A DNA stretch of 64,000 nt from contig NC_081414.1 of assembly GCF_030272615.1 (NCBI RefSeq), forward strand, positions 782,108,119 through 782,172,118, given 5' to 3'. Each line of letters starts with the position of its first letter. Within the stretch, counting starts at the first letter, position 1. Both the position numbers and the translations under genes were made by a program. The stretch is from Cryptomeria japonica. Lineage: Eukaryota > Streptophyta > Pinopsida > Cupressales > Cupressaceae. The notes beneath the pieces were generated by a model. That model was not told the DNA's origin. It ran no database searches and saw only the letters and a list, made by a program, of their open reading frames with translations. This document shows, piece after piece, positions 45,652 to 57,231 of this stretch.

Positions 45652-47012
45652 TGTTGGATTTGTGCAAATATTGTCATTGATGTCAAACCCTATGATCCAG
45701 TTAAGACTGAATGTGTGTATGATGTCAATGGAAGATAGGTATGTATGTGACATGAAGGAGTAAGGAATATATGATCTACTCAAGTCATTTCTTGAAGATC
45801 CTCCTCTTTAAAATCTTGTTTTTTCTTATCATTGTTTGTATCCACTTCTAGTATTAGCTATGTGAGTTCTAGTATTAGATACATCAGTCATATCAGTTGT
45901 ATCAGCCATATAAGTTGTATCTATTACTATATGAATGATTATATTGCATCATGTTATGTTCTGGAATCTATGGTATCTATTTCTAGAAGTTAGGGGTTGT
46001 TGTGCTTATGGGTTTGTATCTTTGGGTCTAATAAAGCCCTGTATTATTCTGATAATTGTGGCATGTGTTTTGATAAGTGAAGTCTATGATGGAAGCATGT
46101 AGAATATTATTAAAGGCCAACTTGTTTAACCTATCTTTGGTCATGACATGTTTTTGATAACGTATTAAGAAGTGTATTATTGGGTAAATCACTATGTGCT
46201 TGGCTAACATAGTATCCTGGTGTATATTCTTACCAGTATATATAGAACATGTGAGGATGTGGGAAACTAGTATTATGTAGAAATTGAAGAAGGGTAGTGT
46301 GTGTATGAGTAATGAGAGAGTCTATATTTTATATTCAAAAGAGTATGCTTGTGATGTGTAGCAAAATAAGAAGTGTGCAAGTGACAAAGTTAATATGCAA
46401 GTAGTATATGGTATGAGAAGCATATGAGAGAAGGTGTGTGAAGAAGAGTCAATGTGTAGAAGGCATTGTAGTAATCCTTTACTGGATCTGCTTCAAGTAG
46501 TTGTTTTAGTAGAGTGTAGTTACAGTGGCATAGTAATCCTTTACCAGATCTTTTGCAGGTAGTTGTGGACAGTGTTGTAGTAATTCCTTACTAGATCTGC
46601 TACAAGTTTATGTAAGTTGATATTTGAGCTTATATTGGAATTGAATTCATGTGATTAGGGATGGAACATTCCTTAGTTTATCTATATCTATTGTAGTGAG
46701 CATTTCAGTAGTGAGCTACTTTGTAATATAGTAGTGAGCCATCTGATAGTAAACCACACTTTTTGTAAACACCATATAACTAGTTATATTATCTTGATAG
46801 TTAACACTCTTCGTGGTTTTTCCTATTTGGCTTTTCTACATATAAAATTTTATGTTCAATTTGTGGTTGTGTTATTTTTTATTATGCATTTTCTATTTCA
46901 TGTTGATAACTTTAATTAATGAAATTTATATATCAGTAAAAGTCGGTGAAGTGAGGGAATACTCATTCAGCCCCCCCCTCTCAGTATTCCAGTCCATTCA
47001 ACCAACTCAACA
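45652..47012 (+). repeat. Element C 3' LTR
   Basis: Starts TGTTGGATTTGTGCAAATATT, ends CAACTCAACA after a C-run (CAGCCCCCCCCTCTCAG). Longer than the 5' LTR by about 125 bp because of extra sequence near 46330-46500, where two partial repeats of AGTAATCCTTTAC...GATCT occur. Confidence 0.85.
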
Positions 47013-47281
47013 ATACAAAATGCCATTTTTAATTGATACAAGAAAAATTATACATAGTAAAATCTAGAAGCAAAACAAAGCAATAATAGAGTTTACAACA
47101 AATCTCATAAGGTTCTATGAACAATGAAATTTAGTGGTTCATTATGCATGCCATATTTTGCATCAAAGGATAAAATTTGATAATGATAAATGAAAGGAAT
47201 GTGTTTCGTAGAGTACCCTACAAATAAAAGTATATTAATAAATCATTAATACTTAACATTATACATTTAGGTGAATCAAGT
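47013..47281. other. Spacer without recognisable feature
   Basis: Non-coding AT-rich sequence between the element C LTR and the RNase H fragment. Confidence 0.5.
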
Positions 47282-47543
47282 CAAACCATATTGCTGAAGC
47301 CTTTGCTACTCTTCATGCCATCAAACAAGCATGTGATCATAGCTTCAAGAAGGTTTGGATTGAAGGTGATTCCCTCAACATATCTAATTGTTTAGAGGGC
47401 TTTGATCCTCTAAGTTGGACCATTGAAGATTTGATCAAGGATGCCTTAAACCTAATAAAGGATTTTGATAATGTTAATATTTCTAATATCCTTAGGCAAG
47501 GTAATTCCCTTTCAAATGCCTTTCCAAATATTGGTGTGTTGTG
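47282..47543 (+). pseudogene. LINE-type RNase H domain fragment
   Basis: Plus strand, frame HIAEAFATLHAIKQACDHSF, then KKVWIEGDSLNISNCLEGFD, IKDFDNVNISNILRQGNSLS, ending at a TGA at 47541. This is the C-terminal half of the plant RNase H domain (RVT_3 type) found at the end of LINE pol proteins and in related solo proteins: AEAFATLHAIKQA holds the conserved Glu, EGDS the second acidic residue. The N-terminal part and any reverse transcriptase are missing. It could also come from a solo RNase H gene. Confidence 0.7.
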
Positions 47544-47643
47544 ACATGATGGTTTCTATTGGAATGGGATTGATTGTCTTCCTTGTAACATTTAGGATGC
47601 AACTAAACTTGAAATTATTCATGGGAGTTAACCTTTCATGGTA

Positions 47644-47981
47644 TGCGAGGGTATTTGATTAGAGATACACAACTGCAAATAACAAATAAAATGATATGTG
47701 TTTCACCATTTTCAATCAATATATATTACATATATATATAAGAGTGTACTACTATATTCAAGGAAAGATTATCTTCACAAATCCTTATTTATTTGTCATT
47801 GTTACTCACGTGATAATACACAACTTAAACTATATGACTTCTTAAAAAACTCCAAACCCTAATATATATTAATATTAATATAACAATAATATGGCTAAAT
47901 ACTAACATTTACATGATAATAATTACTCACATAATTATTATTTACCAGCATACATGGAGCACTAACTCAAATTTCCTGACA
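47644..47981 (-). repeat. Element D 3' LTR
   Basis: About 338 bp. Minus strand TGTCAGGAAATTTGAG (47981) downward; shared with 57232-57567, for example CACAAATCCTTATTTA and AACTCCAAACC. The lower boundary is approximate. Confidence 0.75.
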
Positions 47982-47992
47982 TTCCCCCCCTT
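47982..47992 (-). promoter_or_regulatory. Element D polypurine tract
   Basis: Minus strand AAGGGGGGGAA directly before the LTR start at 47981. Confidence 0.7.
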
Positions 47993-48599
47993 AGTATTAA
48001 ATTGCTAGAAAAACATTCACACACTCCTTTGCAATATGCTCACCCTTGTGGCATGCCCATTCTAATGGCTCATGACCTTAATACAAAATAAAGTCTCTCT
48101 CCTTGCATGGTTTTAAACAAGCTTACCACAAATCTTGATGTGAACAAGAACCCATCAACTATCCACCTCGTATAGTTTTTAAAATCCTCCAATAAAACAT
48201 TTCAAGATCCATGAACTGACTTACTATGGTGCTTTCATTTTCTAGTATGGTTGTACATCAAGTAAATTATATAGAAATCAATATATATATCACAAATATG
48301 AAAATAAGATTGTATATGTACTTAATTGTATAAATTGTTGTCAATCATTATCACTCAATCTCGAACAACATAGACAACCACCATTGCCACTAGAAGTTGC
48401 CCTTGACTTAGGTCATTTTGGTATGAAATGGAAATGGAACATTGATTATTATCCTCCCCTATAATGTGAAAATTTCCACTTAATCAGGAACATAGAAAAC
48501 CATAAAAAATTAAATGCCACCAAAGTTGATAAGTTGCACCATCGTTGGTGACTGATGAGAGGACATTGATTGTCCTCTTTCCCTCATTGCCTCTTGCCT
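47993..48599 (-). other. Element D interior without coding potential
   Basis: Between gag and the polypurine tract, where pol would be expected, no RT, integrase or RNase H motif can be read in any frame. The 90 bp next to the tract match 57568-57660. Confidence 0.6.
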
Positions 48600-49323
48600 C
48601 CAATCTTAAATTATTTAAAGAACATATTCCTCATCACTAGACATGACAAATCTTCATTACTCGTATATTCTTTCCAATTTGTTTCTTCAGTGAAAGTAGC
48701 ACGATGATCTAGTTTATCATCTAGTAGATCTTGTACTCTCTTCTTGTAATTCAATATTACATGTCCTATTTCATTACAATATAAATATTTTATTTTTCAT
48801 TTTGAAATAATATTCTTAGATTTCTACTTTCCTTTTCTTGCTTTGTTATGTAGAAATAAGACCTCTTCATATTTTGACTCTTCATTATGATTAAGTAGAG
48901 TAGACATTCCTCGTTCAAGACTAATGGTTACCTTGCTTAAAGTGAACACCATTCCAAACATATTTTTGGGAAAACTATTCAAAAGTATTGCTTTGAAATC
49001 ATCATCTTTTACCTTCTTATTAATCCCACCAAGCTGATTTAGGAGAGAGTGAAACTTACTGATATGATCTACCATTTTTGTACCTGTTTCCATCTTTAAT
49101 CCATACAATCTCTACTTCAATGCTATCTTGGCACTTTCTGCTTTAGATCCAAAGAGCTTTCTTAATGACTCCCAAATATATTTTACTGACTTCACAAAAT
49201 CCACATGGTGTAAATATGCTTTGACCAAGACCAATAGTTCCCAAAGCTTTCTGACATTTTATATTCCACTTCGCAAGTTCATTTGCATCAATTGGTATGA
49301 TTGAGTTTGGTTTGACAACATCT
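48600..49323 (-). pseudogene. gag: Element D gag (UBN2 type)
   Basis: Minus strand. Readable blocks: YIWESLRKLFGSKAESAKIA (near 49180), RLYGLKMETGTKMVDHISKF (49112-49060), SLLNQLGGINKKVKDDDFKA, and LNSFPKN, the typical UBN2 order. The open piece is 49108-48824. A degenerate zinc knuckle, YLYCNEIGHVILNY, lies near 48788-48745 with first and last Cys lost. The N-terminal part was separated by the insertion of element E at 49328/56097. Confidence 0.8.
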
Positions 49324-49328
49324 CAAAT

Positions 49329-49777
49329 TGTTGGTGTAAATAAATATTCATCATGGATATTATTACACTTTACTTAAGTTAACTTATGATAATGCATCTC
49401 TTCGTAGTTTGGATATGAGACACTTAGGGAAGTGTGCACATAGGGATACAACTTGTAGGAGAAATTCTACCTTTTGTGGTCTTATTTTGCTATCACACTC
49501 TGCATTCGATGGGTCATCCACCTCTTGTGGAATATTATATTATTTCTCCTACCTACCCCTAGTATTTCTTACCTACCCTTTTTTCTCATTAAGCCACGTG
49601 TCATGATTGTGTGCTCATACATCCATATGGTCTTTCCTATATAAGCAAGGTCATATTCATTGTATTGGTTAATCCAATTGATCATTTGTATATTGATGAT
49701 AATACAGTTTTTCCTTGTCATTCTTTTGTCTCTCTTTATACTTTTCATTGTGCCCTTGATCTTGGAAAAATCTCAAA
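49329..49777 (+). repeat. Element E 5' LTR
   Basis: TGTTGGTGTAAATAAATATT at its start; TATA box TATATAAG at 49639-49646, followed by an R/U5 of about 130 bp. Confidence 0.92.
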
Positions 49778-49789
49778 TAGTATCAGAGC
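49778..49789 (+). promoter_or_regulatory. Element E primer-binding site (tRNA-iMet)
   Basis: TAGTATCAGAGC, one change from TGGTATCAGAGC, directly at the LTR end. Confidence 0.85.
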
Positions 49790-51304
49790 CATTGGGGCTT
49801 CATTGATTGGTTTTGGGAGACATCTTGGAAGGCTTCTATTTTTGGATCTAAGGGACTGGGATTTTTGGAGGCATCTTAGAGAATTTTTGACCTCACCATT
49901 GCATCTGGGAGGTCGTTTCCATAAAAATCAAGTATAAAATCGACCTATTTTGGCGAAAGACGAATTTTGGGTGTTGGAGGAATTTTTTACCCAATTTGGG
50001 TGGTACGGTACGGAATTTTTGGATTGGAAAAAAAATAAAATTTATTTTCTAAAAAAAATGGGCATTTTTTTTTTTTTTAAATGATTTTTTATTTAAAAAA
50101 AAAAAACTTGTTTCAGGGTTCGTAGACTCCCCCTGCCTCATCGTACTTTGATTTTCACAGGCTTCTGTAGGTCGTACCACCTCCATCAGCCATTTTCGTG
50201 CAGGTTGTAGTCTCTTCTCTGGTCTTCGTGCCACCACCACTAGCACAACTCCATAGAAACTCCAGTGGCACTGCCAGCCACCATGCCCTGATGACCTCTT
50301 TGGTAGTGCCTATTGGGTCCAACAGCCACCGCCTCCCGTCGCAGTGACACTGCCGTCCACTCTAGCCTCGGTGGCTCTGCCTCGTCCCGCTGCAACGACA
50401 CCACTGACCACTCCAACCTCGACGGCCCAACTAGCTTTCTAACCTGGCCCCACCATCCAGCTACCCTCCGGCCGCTGCCAGCAAGACCTTCAACGACCAC
50501 TGCCACATTAGCACCTTGGCCCACCCTCGCCTGCGACCTCAACAGCCGGGTCCACCGCTTGTCACCTTTGCTTGCCACATCACCCATAAGACCAATTGCC
50601 TACCACATCACTTGCAGGCCCAGTCAGCTACCTCATTAGCATTTTTTGCATAGTCAGCACCCAATCAACATTTTTTTGAAAAATTTTAGACCCCTCTCCA
50701 TTGAGCAATTTGGGTCAACTTTGGAGGCTCATAACTTGCTCAATTTTGCTTTTTTTTTGGTGCAATTTTTTTTTATTTGAACTAGTTTTTTTTGTTCTTC
50801 GTAGTTGTGTGGTTCTTTTCTAATTTTGGTGCATAGGTTTTTCAAAATTTTTGGATTCTCTCAGTTGTACCAGTCTAATCATTAATTTTGCAACTTCAAA
50901 GGCTTTGTTTGAGCTCAGAGGACCTCCTTTTCAAGTGCTATTTTTGTTGAAAGTGCATATTTTTTTGTCTACTCTCATAATCTATAATTAGTTTTCAGAA
51001 ATTTTGAGTGGATATTGTACTTTCAGATATTGGTCTTTTTTGGCCTATTTGGTAGTTGTAATTTGCTTGGATCACTTGCATTATTAGTTTGAGTCTCCTT
51101 TGGCCTTATTAAGGTAGTTGTAAAGTTAAAATTAGAAGTCCACTTTGCCATTTTTTGCAAGTGGCCCATTGTACACGCACTAAGTATAAAGTACCAAATC
51201 ATCATTTTTTTTTTTTGGGGGGGGGTTCTTTGATTGAGTGACTTTGGGGGAGTGTCTTGTGTGATTGTGCATCTCTTTCCTTGTGCTCTTTCATTTTTGT
51301 TGCA
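49790..51304 (+). other. Element E leader with a GC-rich block
   Basis: About 1.5 kb before gag. The part 50150-50640 is GC-rich, unlike everything around it, and bounded on the left by long A and T runs (50040-50106). Overlapping frames on both strands (50240-50587 minus, 50313-50639 plus) stay open but look like composition effects: Ser/Thr/Pro/Arg-rich, no domain. Confidence 0.6.
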
Positions 51305-52290
51305 ATGAGTCCTCATTAATTTCCACCTTTAACTCCACATAATTATGCATCATGGAAAATTAAAGTATGGAGCAAGTTAATGGAAAAAGGTCTCATGCAT
51401 TACATAGATGGAACAATAAAAGCACCACCTGATCCTAAGGTTGATCATAATGCTCAGTTAGAATGGTTCACTAAGAATTGCATGGTTCTTGGAACTTTGT
51501 GTAAGTATGTATCAGATGACCTCATTTTTCACATTAAGAAGTGTACTACAATCAAAGAGGCTTGGGGTATGTTTTAGAAATTGTATGGTCAAGTTGATGA
51601 AATTAGAGGTTACAAGATTGACAATGAGCTCACCAACTTGGATCCCAAGAATTTTGATACAATCCAAGATTATGTCACCAAAGAAAATCATCTAAGAGCA
51701 AAGTTTAAGGATTGTGGAAATGACAAAAAGGATGCTCAGTTGACATTCAACTTGTTAGACAAGCTTACACCAAAATATGTAGCATTTGTTTCAAGCTTCT
51801 AAACTCATCGTTTGACAGTGGGGAGTTCCTACATTATGCCTTCATTTCATGCTTTCACACAAATGTTGATATTGGAAGAATCTAAGTTCTTGAACATGGG
51901 GCTTCTCAAGTCTTCAAAGTCTAAGGATTTGGTGGCTAATCAGGGGAGTCAAGGGAGTCAAGGCAAAGATTCCAACAAGATGAAGAAGCAATCTAAGTCA
52001 AAGCCATAGCAGGAAAAAGGGCAGTCATCCTCTCCATCGCAAGGCAATTTTTCATCCTCTTCCAAGAAGGGGACTCTACCTAAGAAGAATAAACCAACTT
52101 ATTCTTATTGCAAGAAGTATGGTCATGATGAGAATCGATGCCACACCAAGCAAGTTGATGAGTTGAAAAATCTTCTTAAGAAAAACAACATCAGCTTGCC
52201 ATTCACCTACACAAAGAAGGATTCATTTCCTTCCTCTTCCTTATAGTCTAAGGGAAAAGGGAAAGCATTTGTGGCTACAACAAGTTCTTC
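51305..52290 (+). pseudogene. gag: Element E gag
   Basis: Start ATG at 51305 (MSPH, then a stop), followed in the same frame by NYASWKIKVWSKLMEKGLMH, WFTKNCMVLGTLCKYVSDDL, IKEAWGMF, KLYGQVDEIRGYKIDNELTN: a copia gag UBN2 region. The C-terminal part has a Ser/Gln-rich stretch and a zinc knuckle YSYCKKYGHDENRC near 52098-52140, whose first Cys is Tyr. Stops at 51578, 51800 and 52007 break the frame. Confidence 0.82.
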
Positions 52291-53520
52291 ACAGCAGTGG
52301 ATACTTGAATCAGGTGCCTCTTATCACATGGGTTCTACAAAGGAGCATTTTTCTTCAATGGAGCCATCTAAGGTACCTCACATTTACATAGGTGATGATA
52401 CACAAGCTGAGGTTGAAGGGAAAGGTTCAGTTGGCATGGATGATTGAACATTTGAGAATTTTCTCTATGTTCCTAACTTGTCTACCAATCTTCTCTCTAT
52501 CTACCAAATCACTCACTATGTGAATGGGAAAAAGGTTGAGTTTACACCTGATTCAATTGTGGTAAAGGAACTTGATGAGGATTTCTTGGTAGCACTAGGA
52601 CAAGTGAATGAAAAGTCAAGGCTTTATTCATTCTCCCACTTTGTGCCAAGTTCTCCTTCTAGGGCCTTGCTTACTCATTCAAATTCAAAAAGTAAGCTAT
52701 GTCATGAACAGTTTTGTCACCTCAACTATCGCTATCTTCAATAGCTCAGCACTAAAGACATGGTCACAGGTCTACCACGAATGAGTTTTTTAGAGGGTGT
52801 CTATCCAAGATCTTCCATGGGCAAGCATCCCGAGGAGAAGTTTGATAAACGGAAATCTTGGAGACCTTTGGAAGTTCTTCAACTTGTTCATAGCGATGTA
52901 GCAGGTCCATTTCCAACACCTTCATTGATGACTACTCCTTCTTCACTTGGGTGTACTTTCTTATTCATAAGAGTGAAGTATTTGATAGATTTCAGGACTT
53001 CAAGGCTCGTGTGGAGAAGCAATCTAGGAAAGTGGTCAAGATACTTCATATAGATAATGGAATGGAATATGTGAACAAAAGACTTGAGGATTTTTGTACA
53101 TTTGAGGGGATAGATCTTCAACATTCTATTGCATACACTCCACAGCAGAATGGACTTGCAAAGTGCAAGAATAGAACTCTCAAGGAAATGGCTAGCTATA
53201 TGATACATGCACATTCTCTTGATCCTTCCTTTTGGATAGAGGATATCAGTTGTGGCACACACATCTAGAATCGGGTTCCTCACAAATTTTTATAAGGTAT
53301 TACTCTTTTTGAGGCTTGGGCTGGTAGGAAACCAATTGTGAGACATTTTAGAGTCTTTGGGTGTCCAACATGGGCTCACATACCTCTACAGAAACGCAAG
53401 GCATTAGAACCTCAGAGTAGGCCTTGCATATTTGTTGGATATCCTGAGGGTGTTAAGGCATATATATATTGATGGATCCTAAGACACATGAGGTGTTTAT
53501 TAAGAGGATTGTTCATTTTG
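52291..53520 (+). pseudogene. pol: Element E protease and integrase
   Basis: Protease: WILESGASYHMGS near 52300-52338, where the catalytic Asp of DSG has become Glu. FLYVPNLSTNLLSIYQITHY follows (52455-52514). GAG-pre-integrase: KLCHEQFCHLNYRYLQ near 52694. Integrase: VHSDVAGPFPTPS (52890), then after a frame change DDYSFFTWVYFLIHKSEVFD, LHIDNGMEYVN (second Asp, near 53050), and TPQQNGLAKCKNRT (near 53140), where the catalytic Glu has become Lys. FRVFGCPTWAHI and IFVGYPEGVKAY follow. Two of the element's enzymes are therefore dead by substitution apart from stops. Confidence 0.85.
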
Positions 53521-53849
53521 AGGAAAGCTCTCTTGGCTTAGCCTCACTACCTCCTCCACCTTCCTCCATTGTCGATAGTGATGCTAGTGATTTAGATGAT
53601 GAGACTCCTTCAACTTTGACTCATAGGTTACACCTCTGTAGGGTCTAGTTCAAGTTGAGGAGCCTTGTTCTCCACCTCCATCTAGACCTCATTGGGTTCG
53701 ATAGACACTTGAGTCAATGGGTTCTCTTTTTGGGGATCCTTCAGATTCATGGAGAACTTGATCATAGCATTAGGACCTTCCACATGCATTCATTGCTACT
53801 GCTTCTGATCCACAAACATTTCGGGAAGCATCAAGGGTTCTTGAGTGGG
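53521..53849 (+). other. Element E pol linker
   Basis: Degenerate region between integrase and RT, with a Pro-rich stretch (SLPPPPSSIVD near 53545-53575) and acidic residues, as is usual at this position in copia pol. Confidence 0.55.
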
Positions 53850-55370
53850 ACCACAATATGGAGGAAGAGTATAGTTCCTTGATGAGGAACAACACATGGG
53901 AGTTAGTCCCTCTCCCTAAGGGGAGAAAGATGGTTTGATGTAAGTGCATCTATCGGACCAAGTTTGCAGTGGATGGTAGTGTGGATAAGTATAAGTCTCG
54001 ACTTGTTGTGAAAGGTTTCTCTTAGGTTCCAGGTCTTGACTATACTGAGACCTTTGCACCCATAGCCAAGATGAACTCCATTCGCTTGACACTTGCTATT
54101 GCTGCAGCTCATGGTTGTGCTGTACATTAGATGGATGTGAAGAGTGCTTTTCTTCATGGGGATCTTGATGAGGAGATTTATATGCAGCAATCATAGGGTT
54201 TCATCCAGAATACTTCCTTGGTTTGGAGACTAATGAAATTTCTCTATGGCCTTAAGCAGACGCCTAGGGCTTGGTACACCAAGATGGATTCCTTTCTTCT
54301 CACAGTTGGGTTCACCAGGTGTCATTCTGATCCGAATGTCTACATTTTGAGATAGCATGACTCTCACTTGATACTTGTGCTCTATGTTGATGATTTGATC
54401 ATTACAGGGAGCACCGCATCCATCATTTGCAGGGTCAAATCTACTTTGCCTAACAGATTTGCTATGACTGACTTGTCTTTTGCACTACTTTCTTGGGATA
54501 GAGATTTCATAGTCACCTTCCGAGATTACACTATCATAGCCCAAGTATTCTCTTGATCTACTTGCATGCTTTCCTATGATTGATTGTAAGCCTGCACCGA
54601 CTCCCTTGATTTCAGGAGTCAAGCTTGAGGCTTAGTGCTCTTCTCCACTAGTTGATACCACATTGTATCGCCAGGTTGTGGGTAGTCTCATCTACCCGAC
54701 TCGCACATGCCTTGATATTTCATTTGCAGTTGGCATGGTTTCCTAGTTCATGTAGGAACCACATGAGCTTCTTTGGAAAGGTGCCAAATGCATCCCTCAT
54801 TACATCCAAGGTACACATCACTATGGGATTCACTATATAGCAGGCACAGGACTTCGCTTGGTTGGTTACACAGACTCTTATTGGTCCAACAATCTTGATG
54901 ATCATAAGTCTTCTTCAGGTTATAGTTTTCACCTTGGTTCAGGCCCCATTTGTTGGCAGAGAAAAAAGCAACATGCTATTACTCTCTCTTTGACTGAGGC
55001 TGAGTATTGAGGAGTTGTTAATGCAGTGACTAAGACCATTTGGCTTCAGCAGATTCTCATAGAGTTTGGGTTGACCATTCTGCGGTTAACAGTTCTACAT
55101 TATGACAATCAGAGTGCTATTGCTATCTCGAAGAACCCGGTCCAGCACTAGTGAACCAAACACATTGAGATCCATATGCACTAAATTTGAGAGTTGATTC
55201 AGGAGCAAGTGATTGATTTGTAGTATTATCCTCCAGTGGAGTAGGTAATTGATTTTCATTATTTTCCTACAGTGGAGCAGGTTGCAGACATATTCACCAA
55301 ACCTTTCATCGAGAGTAAGTTCTAGTAGTTGCGAGCTCTCTTGGGGGTGCGCGATGTCTCATTAGGGGGA
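53850..55370 (+). pseudogene. pol: Element E reverse transcriptase and RNase H
   Basis: RT: NNTWELVPLPKGRKMV, YRTKFAVDGSVDKYKSRLVV, GLDYTETFAPIAKMNSIRL, MDVKSAFLHGDLDEEIYM, FLYGLKQTPRAWYTKM, and catalytic YVDDLIITGS near 54383. Frame change near 54480. RNase H: YRQVVGSLIY, VGYTDSYWSNNLDDHKSSSG, LTEAEY, HYDNQSAIAISKNPVQH and VADIFTKPFIESKF near 55285. Stops at several Trp/Gln positions (TAG, for example 54024, 54128, 54196) suggest C-to-T decay. A short duplication of GTGGAG(T/C)AGGT lies near 55235-55279. Confidence 0.87.
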
Positions 55371-55630
55371 GTCAGCTGACTTCTCCTCCCTCTCTTATGG
55401 GGGGACTTTTTCCTCTTTAAGGTTTTGTGCTTCTTCTTTAAGAGTCTTTTGTACATTCATCTCTCTTTTGGGGGGGAGTTTTTTCCCATTGGGTTTTCTC
55501 CCTTTCTCCATTTGTGAGAGATTGCATTGCATAGTTTTTCTTGCATTTTCATATTGTACATGGGTACCTATTATGGTCTAGTAGCCGTGACCCATCTTGC
55601 ATTGTTGACTTGAGTCTTCATTCCCCTAAG

Positions 55631-55647
55631 TTTCACTTAAGGGGGGG
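55631..55647 (+). promoter_or_regulatory. Element E polypurine tract
   Basis: TTTCACTTAAGGGGGGG directly before the 3' LTR. A second G-run block lies near 55368 and 55470. Confidence 0.8.
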
Positions 55648-56096
55648 TGTTGGTGTAAATAAATATTCATCATGCATATTAATATACTTTACTTAAGTTA
55701 ACTTAGGATAATGCATCTCTTCATAGTTTTGATATGAGACACTTAGAGAAGTGTGCACATAGGGATATAGCTTGTAGGAGAAATTCCATCTTTTTTGGTC
55801 TTATTTTGCTATTACACTCTACATTCGGTGGGTCATCCACCTCTTGTGGAATATTATGTTATTTCTCCTACCTACCCCTAGTATTTCTTACCTAGCCTTG
55901 TTTCTCATTGAGCCACATGTAATGATTGTGTGCTCGTACATCCATATGGCCTTGCCTATATAAGCAGGGTCATATTCATTGTATTGGTTAATCCAGTTGA
56001 TCATTTGTATACTAATGAGAATATAGTTTGTTCTTGTCATTCTTTTGTCTCTCTTTATACTTTTCATTGTGCCCATGATCTTGGCAAAATCTCACA
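55648..56096 (+). repeat. Element E 3' LTR
   Basis: 449 bp, ends ATCTCACA followed by caaat. TATA box TATATAAG at 55957-55964. Confidence 0.92.
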
Positions 56097-56101
56097 CAAA
56101 T

Positions 56102-57231
56102 ATCCTTTTATATCAAGTATTGTTTTATTTATACTTGTCATGTATTAAAGTCTCTTCCATCAAATTTCTCAATGAGAGTTAGTTTTCTCATGATTATTCT
56201 TTTAATTGAAGGTGTCAGGCTCAACTGATAATGTACCTTAACAATTTTGCAAATTTGACACAAAAATAAAATAATATAAACTTTTTAAAGAGTTAACACA
56301 ATTGACTAAGAAAAAATAGTAGAAATAATAAGAAATAATATCATAACAATATTTTTAGCTTTCACCTCAAAAAACTTCCACCATGATTAAAGATCGGTGA
56401 ATTCTCAAACCCTTTGAATGCATGCTCCAATGGAGATGATTGCCAATACTCCAATAAAGAGTGACAGATCACAACAACTAACATTAAATGAACGATATAG
56501 AAATTGCACTGGGTTATGAAATGCCACAACCAAAACAAAGAGAGTTGGTCAAATATGGTAAAACATATGTAGTAGAAAGAGAACAATGGAGATCTAGAGA
56601 TTCAACACTAAGACTAGGGCATTTGGATTATCTCATGTGGAGATATATGCAAATTTTTCTTGGTGTAGTGTAGCAGTCTCTAAAGGAATTTACCAACTAC
56701 CAACATAATTGTGTGTATGGGTGAGAAATATGCCTTCTTTGCAAGAGTTGCTAGTAGGAACAATTTTCACATCAATGATAACATAGTCCTCAACTTGATC
56801 AAGGTAAATATCTTTGTTAGCTCATCCAATGAGAATCCCCAGGAAAAACACAACAAACAACAAACGAATATAGGAACTACCTCTCAAAATGAATGGATTG
56901 CCTGATGAGAGTTTGCTAATCAAGATAGATGTTACCAATGAAGCAAGCTAATAAGGTACACATATTTGCAGATTTGATCAATACCAAAACAAACTCAAAA
57001 TTATTTCACTTTGAATTGAACCGAGAAACAATACCACTTTTAGTCTCAAGAATGAATAATATTCTATATAGTTATTGAGTCTCACTCAAGAAGGTCTTTA
57101 GTTCAACAACATTCTTGTAGGTTGACTTCCATAATGGACAACAAACAACATAATATCTGGCCTAATTTAAAAGAAAATAGTTTTCTCTACTCATCATACA
57201 GATAAGATATTATCTCCCTTTGATAACATAT
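56102..57231 (-). other. Element D leader
   Basis: About 1.1 kb between the D primer-binding site and the point where element E entered. No recognised protein on either strand; open stretches are short (for example 56586-56362 minus, 56488-56673 plus). Confidence 0.5.
57217..57228 (-). promoter_or_regulatory. Element D primer-binding site
   Basis: Minus strand TGTTATCAAAGG, four changes from TGGTATCAGAGC, a few bases after the LTR end. Confidence 0.55.

Larger units (their letters stand above)
33048..47012 (+). mobile_element. Element C: non-autonomous LTR retrotransposon with nested insertions
   Basis: 5' LTR 33048-34282, primer-binding site 34285-34296, ORF1 split between 34320-34689 and 43015-43720, ORF2 remnant 43931-45370, polypurine tract 45641-45651, 3' LTR 45652-47012. 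The interior is interrupted by a possible hAT-like element (34690-43014) that itself contains family A copy A1. Without these the element is about 5.6 kb. No pol domain is visible. Flanking bases (aagaa and ataca) do not form a clear target duplication. Confidence 0.8.
49329..56096 (+). mobile_element. Element E, complete Ty1/copia retrotransposon
   Basis: LTRs 49329-49777 and 55648-56096, both 449 bp, flanked by the perfect duplication caaat (49324-49328 and 56097-56101). It has a primer-binding site, long leader, gag, protease, integrase, RT, RNase H and polypurine tract in copia order. A hand count gives about 35 differences between the LTRs (about 8%). It inserted into the gag region of element D in the opposite orientation. 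Catalytic residues of protease and integrase are mutated. Confidence 0.93.

Noticed and set aside
45652-47012. Possible target duplication of element C
   Set aside because: The five flanking bases (aagaa and ataca) do not agree; either the ends or the flanks have changed, so none is claimed.
50240-50639. Overlapping Arg/Ser/Pro-rich frames on both strands in the E leader
   Set aside because: Open because of GC-rich composition; no domain and they lie in a leader before gag.
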